This document shows, one piece after another, positions 20,577 to 31,600 of a stretch of DNA of 64,000 bases. Position numbers and translations under genes: made by a program. Origin of the DNA: Yamagishiella unicocca (taxonomy: Eukaryota; Chlorophyta; Chlorophyceae; Chlamydomonadales; Volvocaceae); contig BDSL01000050.1 in the NCBI GenBank assembly GCA_003116995.1, forward strand, positions 620,001 through 684,000, given 5' to 3'. Position 1 is the stretch's first letter; each line of letters begins with the position of its first letter. The notes under the pieces are model-generated. The model worked only from the letters and a program-made list of their open reading frames with translations. It did not search any database and had not been told where the DNA came from.

Positions 20577-22254
20577 AACCATGTCAGGGGTGGGTTACGA
20601 TTGTGCTGTGTGAAGTCCACACGTTGACAAGGGAGCTGGCGGACCGTGCAAATAAACGGATGCATCCGAGGGTAGGGATCGAATGATGGGCGCGTCAAAG
20701 GGCCGAGCCTGAGGCACCGGGGCAATGCCTTCTTACTACGTCCATGTATGCGGGATACCGGTACCATATGTTACTGCTGCTCGCTCACGGCTACAATTGG
20801 GCCGCAATCTCAGTGCGTGCACGTACTGGACGGACAAGAGGCGGTGTGTATTCGCATTACAAGGGCATGAGGGCGCCGAAAGATCGCAGACGTACGCTCG
20901 CAGGTTTATGCCTCTTCCTGCCGGAGATCACTACACGCGCCCTACGGGGTAAGTAAGGGCCAGCCGCAGCCTAGTAAGGGCCAGCCCGCCCTAGCCACCG
21001 CAGCCTAACAAGCGACCTGACTAAACAAAAAATGCAATCCCACAAATGAACACATGCATTTGGCCACCCGGGGTGAAGTCCATTGGACAACGTAAGCGTG
21101 CAGTTGCCATCGCGGCAAAGAGCGTTCGAGCCCTGTAGGTCGAAACACGATACACGCCTCTCGTCCAGATAGGGGCGCACGATAACCACCACCAACTACT
21201 AACCATCACTAGCCCATCACATGCTATTAGCAACTAACGTCAGCTCCCACGTTAGGATGTACCTAGATGCAGCAGGATGATTACGCAAGGCTGGTGCCAT
21301 ACATCCGACTACAATAGCCCTACAAGCGTGCCTGCCAGCGGCTGCGCTGGCAGACGACCGAGCTAGCCCTTAGCACCACCTCCCCACTTCCCTCCCTATA
21401 TACCCTACTAGCGACAGCAAATCTACGTAGGGAAGGCAGCACAGGGTCACAGACTGCGAATGTTCCCCAAGCAAGTAAAACGCCAAGTAAGTAAGTACTT
21501 TGCTCCGAAAGCAGCGACGAGCAAGGCAGCAACAGATAGGCCCCTCGCTCTATCTGCGTATGACGCCTCTGCTGCGCTTCGCGCACGTGCGATAACGTAC
21601 GAAAGGTATGTACAGGTATGGACGTGCGATAGCTGAGTTGGTCCCGACACATATATGTACCCCAAATCAAGCAAGCAAGCAGACAGTCATGCCGACGCTC
21701 TCATACATCTTAGCCACAAACATAGCACCTACTGCACCTCCATTATTGGTCACTCAAAGAATTGCCTATCCTACAGCATAGCTATCGATGTTGTGGTTCC
21801 CAGCAGGCGCATACACCAGCAGCATCAATCGCACCGCGGGCGCTGCGCTACAAGACATACAGGGTTGGTCACCACCACTCTAACTAGCAAGCCAAGCGAC
21901 ACAATTTGCGGCACCGCCTGTGCTGTACCAAGGAAAATAAGAACGAGATGCTCATTCTTAGCTGCCGTACGTGGAAACCCTATCTGGGCTCCCGGCTCGA
22001 CAATTTATAAACGCCCCCAATGAATCTACCTTTAACGGATGGAGCTGCCGACTCGTGAATGTGGCGCCACCTCATTCGCAATGGAGCACACGACACGTAC
22101 GGCGCGAGGGACGCGCGCGGACAAACACACACATAAGCCGCACCCTAGCGCATGAATCGACAAAAAACAATGGAGACGGCAGTGCTCACTGCGGCTGGAC
22201 TCACGCAGCTCGTTGAACGGCTACCAAGGTAAGCCAGCAGCAACGGTAAACTGT

Positions 22255-22639
22255 TCAGCGTCCGTTGTTGCCATTGTTTCCGTTGTTGCCATTGTTGCCA
22301 TTGTTGCCATTGTTGCCGTTGTTGCCATTGTTGCCGTTGTTGCCGTTGTTCCCATTGTTGCCGTTGTTCCCATTGCTGCCGTTGTTCCCATTGTTACCGT
22401 TGTTGCCATTGTTGCCGTTATTGCCATGTGGGGGGCTGGGTGGAGGGGGGTAAACGGCAGGTTCTGCCTGAAAGCGGCGAATGAGCTCGCCAATAGCCAT
22501 GCGTCGGCCACTTTTGCCCTTATTTCCATTGTTTCCGTTGCTACCGTTGTTTCCGCTGTTCCCATTGTTGCCGTTGCTTCCGCTGTTGTTACCGTTGTTG
22601 CCGCTGTTTCCATTGTTGCCGTTGTTGCCATTGTTGCCA

Positions 22640-22710
<71 letters not shown>

Positions 22711-22756
22711 ACCGTTTCCATTGTTGCCGTTGTTGCCATTGTTGCCATTGTTGCCA

Positions 22757-22791
<35 letters not shown>

Positions 22792-24830
22792 ATTGTTGCC
22801 GTTATTGCCATGTGGGGGGCTGGGTGGCGGGGGGTAAACAGCAGGCTCTGCCTGGAAGCGGCGAATGAGCTCCTCAATAGCCATGCGTCGGCCATTTTTG
22901 CCCTTGTTTCCATTGTTTCCGTTGTTCCCATTGTTGCCGTTGTTCCCATTGTTGCCGCTGTTCCCATTGTTGCCGTTGTTCCCATTGTTGCCGTTGTTCC
23001 CATTGTTACCGTTGTTCCCATTGTTGCCGTTGTTACCGTTGTTGCCGTTGTTACCATTGTTGCCATTGTTGCCGTTGTTCCCGCCGTTGTCAGGGACTGG
23101 CGGCGCGGGGTAGGCCGCAGGCACCGCCAACGAGCGCCGGATCACGTCGCTGAAGTCTTCGGCCGCAACCGCGGTGGCAGCCTCAATGACGTCCTCAAAG
23201 GTGGCCAAGGGCTCCTCGCTTCCCGTCACAGGAGCATCGTAACCACCTGGTCATGAGGGACGGCAGGGTACGGACGGATGGAGGGGGGTAAATACGACTA
23301 CGTCACTGCAGGCAGGCAGGCAGGCAGGCTTGGGACCACTTTTACTGCTGGCGTAATGGGATGGTAATAGATGGTGACGACGTCAGCGAGGATGTACGAT
23401 TCAGGCGCATCACAGAACTGAACTTGGATCCCAAATAAATGTCCTATGGGGGCCACTACTACTAGGGACAAGACGACATGGCACGCACATGGTAGCAGTA
23501 ACCGTTACAGTGGGTTCCAGGCCAGAAGGCACATGGTGACCCGAGGACGAACCAAGAACATAGCAAGGTAGGGCCGATGGCTCCACCGTTTGGCCAAGAG
23601 CCCACTGTGACAGGTGCTACTACCAAGCACGGCGCACGGCCTCACGCCTCACGTACCGTTGGCGAAGTCGGTGATGAGCTTGCGCAACAGGTTCCCCCAC
23701 TGCTCCTGGGCGCCGTCCTTCCAGCTGTAGCCCAGCCACACCACGGCACCAGGAGAGCCGACCTTGCCGAAGGCCTGCGTATGTGGATGGAGGATGGGTT
23801 GCAAACGGGGTGGGCAATACGGTTGAATCGGGTTAGTTGTTGAAGGAGTACCAGACCGCCGCTCGGATTACGAAACCAACGTTGCATAAGCAAGGCATGA
23901 GTTGAAAATCTAGCGGCCCCCACCGCGAGCACTGGGTCGCGTATCAGACCTGCTCCGAAGCCCCAATTCAGCCACCGACCCACCTGAGCGGCCACTCTCA
24001 TGTTGTCACCCGTAACAGTGTACAGCGGGCGCACGATAGCATCCTCGTCGTCGTGATGGCAAGAGGTGTGCGTGCTGACGATGCGCGCGTCTTCCAGATC
24101 CTTGGGCCAGGCGTTTGTGCTGTCGGTCGGCGCATCAGGTAGGAACGATGCCGCCAGGTCGCTGAGGACGGGCCCTGCGGAGCGGCTGAAGCGCCGAGCC
24201 CTTTCATTCGAGCCAGACTGCTTGCACAGGCTCCACGTACCTGCGCAAGACGAATGAAATATTCATGAATTGATACAAAACGCCACATAGGCAAGAAGGC
24301 CGAAGGCAGAACAGCTGCTTTAGGGATACAACGCAGCGATTAAGAGCGAGTAGCGGCCAGTAGCGCCTTTACCTCACAAACTGGATGACGGTCACGTACT
24401 TCAACTCACCCTTGTAATTAAGGGCCTGCGCAACGAAGTCGCGGGTGGCAGCGCCCTCGCCACTTGCAGCATCCATGACGAGGACAAGTCCGCCCCTGGA
24501 AACATAGGTCGCCACCTCGTGCATGTCCTCAGCAGACGCGTAGAAAGTATGCCCGTTTTGAGCTGGAATAACATATGCGACGGGCGAGTTGATGCTGTTC
24601 AGGTGGGGCTGGCCATCAGCTGCGATGGTGACGCCCAGACCAAGGTCCTGTAACTGGCGTTCCAAGTTCCGTGGGCCGTTATCCCACTTCAGATCAAGTA
24701 CCCCATTAACCTCGCTCATATAGAGGGAGACGGTGGGTACTTTGCCACTGGCGGCTAGTGCTGATTGCCAGCAGAGCATCAGCCCCAACAAGGCGGAAGC
24801 TCCTCGAGCGATAATGTTCATGTTCTTCAT
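22255..24830 (-). CDS. Secreted protein with globular domain and (Gly-Asn-Asn)n tail, paralogue B
   Basis: Minus-strand exons 24830-24410, 24240-23984, 23774-23657 and 23246-22255 join in frame to 595 residues. Exon number, intron phases and exon 3 length (118 nt) are identical to paralogue A at 13830-16084. A signal peptide (GASALLGLMLCWQSALAAS) precedes the conserved globular region. The tail differs: three related modules ending PAAYPAPP, EPAVYPPPP and EPAVYPPPP are each followed by a (GNN)n tract, where A has one module and (GN)n. Two modules share RRMAIEELIRRFQAEPAVYP or a one-residue variant. The stop is TGA at 22257-22255, right after the last repeat. An extracellular structural role is inferred from the signal peptide and Pro-rich and Asn/Gly-rich tail. 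Confidence 0.85.
22262..23090 (-). repeat. Nonanucleotide array encoding Gly-Asn-Asn repeats in three blocks
   Basis: (GGCAACAAT)-type units, GGN-AAY-AAY, interrupted twice by a ~100-bp Pro-rich module at about 22420-22520 and 22800-22905. Confidence 0.95.
23495..23537 (+). repeat. Dispersed repeat G, copy inside an intron
   Basis: ACCGTTACAGTGGGTTCCAG within intron 3 of paralogue B. A weaker inverted copy lies at about 23571-23612. Confidence 0.7.
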
Positions 24831-27800
24831 CTGTGTGACGATCGATAGTAAGGATAGAATGAATTGTGTGGGTCCATGTACGCGTTTTAAGGTGAGGGTG
24901 CCGGAATTCGTTATGACGACAGTTTCGGGTTGTTGCAGAAGGCGGACAGCAGTCCAGTGGAACTTGCGAAGTAGCATGCGCCCATCCAGGAGCAGCTGCC
25001 GTCAAGGCATACAACATTACCATCTTCACCTCAACTGCCACTTCCATTAACCTGGAATAGCATGGCGGTGCGGATGATCCCGGCCTGATCCGTCAATATG
25101 ACAGACGTGTCATGAACACGCGTTTTGTCCCACCAAGTGACCCTTCATTATCTCTAACTATCTCATAGCATATCAATTTGTGTTGGATCTTGCAGCCAGC
25201 CCTCCAAGCGGCTTGCCGAGCACCGATCATACCGCCGCACCTGGCGCTAACACATATGGCGTTTTACATCCTCAAGGTGACCCCACAATAAGAAGTTTGA
25301 ATCGTCTTCTGTCGAAAGCATACTATGAAGCCAAATATCAACTGCTCGGGAAAGTCAACAAAATCCGTAGGTAGGAGTGCGATGACTTTGAAGGATTGAG
25401 CGGCACGGAATGCGGTTGCAACATTGTGTAAATGATATAACGTATTAAACGTGAGAGTTCGCGGCAACGCTCACAGGCAAGCGCCGAATCCACCATGCCC
25501 GCCTGACACGTGCAGTGTAAGCGACCACCTGCGTAGGAATACCTGGAGCAAAGCAATTTGGCGTGTAGTTATAAAAAAATGCATGCTTGTCTTTGTGGGT
25601 TCTGCTTTTTGGAAACTACGCACAGCATCCTTAGACCGTCCGGCCGGTATCACCGACGTCTCCATGCCGCGTAGCTTATCGTTGCGATTGCGGGTTGATG
25701 GGAAAAAACAGTCAAAAAGCGATTGAGCTCGCCATGGCATAGAAGTGGTGCCAAGCGGAAGCATTTGCACGCCAACGTGCCTGGCTGTCCTTCCTTGTCT
25801 GAGGGCATCATGTGAATGAATGGCCCTCAGCGCTACAAGATTGCAGAATGGAACCGGATGAGCGCTGGGTGCGTAGGTAAGGCCGCCATTTCCCACCGCC
25901 ATCGCAGGAATGTGAAATAACGCCACGTGTAAGCATCATGGCCCCGGCCTTGGCCGAAGTTCTCGTGCACGTGTTGCACATCAGCATCTAGATAGCGTGC
26001 AATCATGGACGCATGTGCAGACACTGGCAGCAGACTCGCCCGCTGTATGTAAGCCGGAAGTAAGGCTGCAACCTCAGCAGCAACAATGTAAATTACCGTA
26101 CGTAAAAAACGCTACAAACCCACAAATTGCCGAAGTCCTCACCGAAAGTTAGTTTTGCGGCCATGATGACACATGATGATTTGAGTCGATCTGCTCCCGC
26201 CGTAGTGCCGTTGCTACCTGACATTGTGTTGGCACGCTCCGGGCAGCTGCCGCAGGCACTGTAACGTTGTTCCATTCATTAATTAGGAAGACTTCAGAAC
26301 CCCACAAAAAACTGTTTGAACAGTCTACCGCCGTTTCAGGGACCCCAAAAAGCTTGCTTTTAATACTTTTTTGGCCAATTTGTGTCTTTGTTTTATGGGA
26401 GAGTTAGCGTCTAGCGTTTGGGACCCAAAGGCCTGTGGTGCATTTGTTGTTTGGGGGGGCGTGTTGCAGGGTGTTGCAGGTCCTTGTTTGGGATCCTGAG
26501 CATTGTCTGTTGCAGTGTCGGCCATCCAGTCATCTTTTCTCCCCGACCGATTTATAATACATGTTTTGCGGCGACGTGACGGACAGTGGTGTCGGGACGC
26601 GCCGGCTATCTAGCATATCGACACAATCGCCTCTTATTATGTTATATCCATACTAATATCCCAGACTTTAAGATGTTACAGCCCAGGCGACCCCAGGACC
26701 AGGGTAACTAGCAGCGCCGCTGTTAACGACGGAGACTGTTAGCTTCAGCGGTTGCTTTGGTTTCTGCTAACGACTTTTTAACCATCCGTACATACGGATA
26801 ACGCGACACCGCCTTTAATCGAGATTTTGCTGTCGCCGCGTTCCGTTTGAGGTACTGCGAAAATATTAAAGATACGATATTTCAATCTTTCCCGCCTGCT
26901 GGTTCAGGAAATACTGAATCACGCAGGCGGGAACGTAAAACCTGCCTAAGATAACTGGAGATAAATATTATCTTAGGTTTTACGTTCCCGTCTGGTTCAA
27001 TATTTTCTCCTGGAGAGGCGCGCGCTTAAGGATTAGGTTTTCTTAGGTAGTGCTGTCGCTTGATCGACGAAGTGGGCTGCGGTGCCATATACGGTACCTT
27101 CGGTGCATTTGCATGGGGAGCCGCTTGTGTCAACTGGGCGCCCCATTGACGGGGCCAAGCGGATCGTACACCGTCCGTGAGGTCAAGAGTTCTGCTGGGC
27201 ATGATCCTAGATAGAGTGATGGTCGGCGGGAAGGTTCAGGAAGTTGGCGCTGCTTTGCCCGCGGGCTGATGAGGTCCAAACCTCCAGAGGGTTGCGACGG
27301 GCTCGTTGGATGATGGCGGAAGCTAGCTTGGGATCTGGTGGAAACACCGGTGCGGATGGTTTTGGTGCGCGTCATGGAGCTAAGGGTAGTTGGCGTATAA
27401 ACTCCAGGGGTTTTTACTCTCGCCTTTTAATACTTTATCCACCGCAAGTAGCCTGGACTGACTCGGCGTACGAAGAGCTACCGACACGCTCCACGGCAGC
27501 GGCTCCTCAGCTCATTGCTGAATGCATTTGTAAGACATGGCAAGCCCTAGACGCAGAGTTGACAGCCAAGCCTCTGCGCGGGCCTTGACGCCCTGCAACG
27601 CTGCCGCACGTGCCTGCGTGCTCCCTGCCCTCCAATGCGGCGACGGACAGCCTGAAGCCAACCAGGCGTCCCGTCCCCGTCTAACCAAGCGCCTAAAACC
27701 CTTTCACCTCTTTCCTCCCAAGACCCGGATCGGCGCTTCGCTCTGCTGCCCCGTTACCGCTGTATCCATGCGATTACGGGCCATCGCCTTGCTCTCGGCC

Positions 27801-28697
27801 ATCGGCCAAGGCCCGAGCAACAGAGGCCGTAGCGTAGAGCGGTGTCGTTAGGATTACCCACGGAGCATTTCAGCGGTTACGCTCACCGGTCGCTCATCGG
27901 TTGTGACAGCTTATAGCCTAAGCTGTCCGAATCTACGTTTCCGCACTTTCCGCACCCCGCGAAAACTCCGGTAGTTTAACTCACGGCTCAATCAAGGGCC
28001 GGGCGGGCGAAACTCTGCACTTCATCGGCATACTGTTGAAGTGCTGCCGGAACAGTTGCAGAGCGACGGCCTGGGCGACGGCACGCCAGCAGCCCTTCAG
28101 GAAGCCTGCGTTGCGCGCCGCATCGCGAGAAATACCCATATAAGGATGCGAACAGCGCAGGATGTTATACACAACTGCCGTGTCGGATGTATTTTCCAGA
28201 ACTGCACTCAATTATGCCGACAGGGTCGACTTGTAACGGGTGAACGAGTGTGTGCAATGGTGGTAAGCGGTGGTTTATCGGACTGCCGCCGTGGCAGCTG
28301 TGGGACCCTGACGGTTCCTTAAGATGGCCATGTGTAAGAGTTGGAAGCTTGGGATTAACAATTGAATGGATTATAATAATGGTCGATATCAATCATGCTT
28401 CATCGTGCAAATCCAATGAGAGACGCCAATGAGAGACGATACTGCACCTGTCCTCCGTCTAGTACGGCATTATGAATATCGTCATTTTGGCGGCAATGCC
28501 AATTGAGCGTGTTCAACGCATACGGTTTCTCTGTCACGGTCGGAGTCCATTCGAATTTTCGCTAGCTAATGAAGTGCATGGGCTGCAGCTTCGTGATATC
28601 TCAGATATGTAAGATTGTCCGCGAAAGCTCGCCTGTCCATCTGCCGACTGTCTCATGACTGTAACGAGACAAAACAAGTAGTCATTACGTCACGAAT
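24831..28697. other. Intergenic region upstream of paralogue B and ORC3
   Basis: No convincing exons. The region is relatively AT-rich in places and contains one long imperfect hairpin (26895-27015). The promoters of two divergent genes, paralogue B and ORC3, should lie at its ends. Confidence 0.5.
26895..27015. repeat. Long imperfect inverted repeat (hairpin)
   Basis: The arms pair around a short loop near 26952-26966. The inner stem contains GGCGGGAACGTAAAACCTGC against GGTTTTACGTTCCCGTCTGG plus CTAAGATAA/TTATCTTAG. Weaker pairing continues outward (GGTTCAGGAAATACTGAATC against the GGTTCAATATTTTCTCCTGG side). It could be a MITE or a small-RNA precursor. Confidence 0.75.
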
Positions 28698-31600
28698 ATG
28701 TCAGAATGGTTTATGAGCACGGGCGAGGAGCTGAGCGGCAAACAGGGCGTCGCGACTGAAGTTCTTTGCGAGCTTCCGCCGAAGCCCACTCATCGCGTTA
28801 CAGAGGTGCTTCATGGACGCCAGATATCCGTGGCATCAGAGCATGGCAAAGTTCACGGTGTGTCGCGTTAGACCTTGCCCGTCCCATGTCTTTCGCAAAC
28901 CGTAAGGCAGACATACGGGACGTCGCTGTTCCAGGTGACGATCTGAGGACATTCCCAACGCTTTTTAGTGGCGAGGATGTTTCCTCACGTCAACGCCGGC
29001 TGTTGGGGCTGCGGACAGCGGCAGCCAAGCTTGAAGGCGCGTTCGAGGTACGCCAACGCCTGAATTAGGGTAGCCTTCATGGCTTCGCAGCCATCCTCAT
29101 TGTCGCACCACCTTATCCAGGAGAGGGCGCCGGGAAGGACAGCGCCCTCATCACCGCACCCCTGTGCTTTGTGATTCAACACGGGCTGCACAGGGCTGCA
29201 CCAGGGGCTTGCTTGACACACACCCTAGCCCAGCTGGACAGCCCACAGCTCACACTGGACAGCTCACAGCCCGGCCGCCAGGCCCCCTTGAACCCCTCCA
29301 CCTATTCCCAAACGTGTACCAAACGTGTCCTAATCGCTTCTGCTTTTCAGTGCCGACCCACGGGTTTTCCCCTCACAACCTCCCACCTATCCCCACGCCG
29401 CGCCGCACCCACCACAGACATTTTGCCGGGACCGCGACCGGGATGACTTCCAGCGCTTGTGGTTCAACTTTCTGGCACCTCACTCGCCCCAGCGCCTGCT
29501 GGACTGCCCGGTGCCGCCACACCGCCGCAACGAGGACGCACCCACCGGCGCCCCCGCCGCCGCGGCGCCCTCACCCCCCGGCCCCGCGCACTGGGCGATC
29601 CCCACCCTGCTCCTGTCCACCAACGGCGCCAGCATGGCCGACCGCCTCGACCTGTACGGCGACTTTGCCGTGTTCCTTCGGGAGCAGCAGGTGAGCAGGG
29701 GGGAGCCCCCAGGAACGGGGGTTTCCTGGAGCGCGCGCACGTGACTGTACGATGTTGGCTCAGTGGGGGTGGCTGGCGGACGGCGTGGCAGGTGGTGGGA
29801 GGGGGTTCTGTGGGGGGAAGGCAGGCGCTTGGGCGGCCTTGTGCGAGTTATCCTCGTGCCCGGCGGCGTGCGGTGTCGGGACGAGACCAGCAGCAGCAGC
29901 AGCAGCCACAGGGCACTTGCTGACGACGGCGAACTGGGTCAGGAGGATGATGACAGCGAACCGGGTCAGGAGGATGACGGCAGCGAACCTTCCGCAGTGG
30001 ATCAAGCCGACTGACTATTATCCGGCCATCGGCGCTCACGCAGAGACCACAACCAGCGCAGTAGTTTATTGCCGGTGCTCCCCACCACCTGCCAAGCCCC
30101 CCCACTCCCCACCCCCTCCCCACTACACCCCCCCCTCATACCCACCACACCACCTCCCCACTACACCCCCCCCTCATACCCACCACACCACCTCCCCACT
30201 ACACCCCCCTTCACACCCACCACGCGCTCCCCCCAACCCCCAGGGCGCCTACGTGGCCCTGCTCCGACCCGATGACCTCGCGGGTGGTGTGGGCGGCTGC
30301 TTCAGCTCCGCCCTGGCGCAGCTGAGCGGCCTGCAGGACTCAGCGGCGGAGGACGTCATGGTGAGGGAAGCGGCGCACAGGAGAGGAGACCCGTGGGTCG
30401 GCAATGAAAGACAAAACCGCTTAGGAAACAGGGAAATTTGGGTGGGATGGGGTGGGGTGGGGTGGTGGGTCGGGAGTGGCGGTATGGGAAGCGTGCGGGG
30501 AGGGACCTTCGAGGTCGAGTGGGGTATGGCAGTAGCAGGCGTGGGTCTGTGTCGTTGGCAAGCAGCGTTGTTGCCCATATAGTCGGCGGCGCTATTCTCA
30601 CTCGTCTCACTCGTCTCACTCCTGCAGCCGCGATCTACCGTATCGTACCACACGGGAGGCAAACTCGGCCAGCTGCGGGGGGGGGCCGACGTGCCAGCGT
30701 GCCTCTTCCGTTGTCAACCTGCCCGCGTTGACTTCGCCCAGGAAGCTTCTGGACACCCCCTGCATTACCGAGCCGCGTACAGCTCGAGATCCACTTGAGC
30801 AACCCCAGCACCGCCCGTCCTGGCCTGGATCTTGCAGCTTCCAGAAGTCCGCATCTACTGCCGCATCTACTGCGCCCGCGGTTCCCCCCTCTCACGTGGT
30901 TTGTCGGCCGTGGATTCGCGGATTCTCTTATCAACCCCCTCTCACCCTATGCCTCCCTCCCTCCGCTGCTGAGCCCAACAGGGCCTTGTGGCGTGGTACG
31001 AGCACGAGACGGGGCGCAGCCCGACCCTGGCGGCCGGGCAGCAGCACCGGGGGTCGGAGCTCGGGACTGCAGGCGCAGCAGCGGCCGCAGCGGCAGCCGC
31101 CGGCGCGACTCTCGCCAAGGGGGGTGCCAAGACCCCGGGCAAGGGTGGAAGCGGGAGGGCGGCCGGCGGCCGGGGCGGTGGAGGTCGTGGCGGGGGGCGG
31201 CGTGGTGGTGGTGGTGGTGGTGGTGCGGGACCCGCAAACGACGGTGACGAGAAGGAGAACGCCGGCGGTGGTTGCGGTGTTGAAGAGGGCGGCGAGGGAG
31301 CTGCCGGAGAGAGCGCTGCGACGGTGGCGGCCAGGTTGAGGGCGAGACGCGGCAACGCGGGTGAGTCCCAGGGGGGTCGAGGGGGGTGGGTGCGGGGGCC
31401 GCAGCACCACGGGGGGATTGCGCAGCACCGCAAGGGGGGGGGTCGGGACCACGGGGGGGGGGGCGCAGCACCGCAGGAGGGGTTGGACGCGCAGCACCAC
31501 AGGGAGGGGGGTTAAGAAAAGAACCGGTAACTCGACATGGAAAGTGTATGCAGCTGGTGCGTAGTCTTCGGACGCCTGGACGCGCGCGCATGCTACTGGG

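Larger units (their letters stand above)
16085..22254. other. Intergenic block between the two paralogues
   Basis: No gene is recognised. The block is less GC-rich than its flanks. It holds several short tandem repeats and five copies of a dispersed 45-bp repeat; two more lie inside intron 3 of paralogue B. An open frame at 17845-18387 is bracketed by two copies of that repeat and I do not treat it as a gene. Confidence 0.5.
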
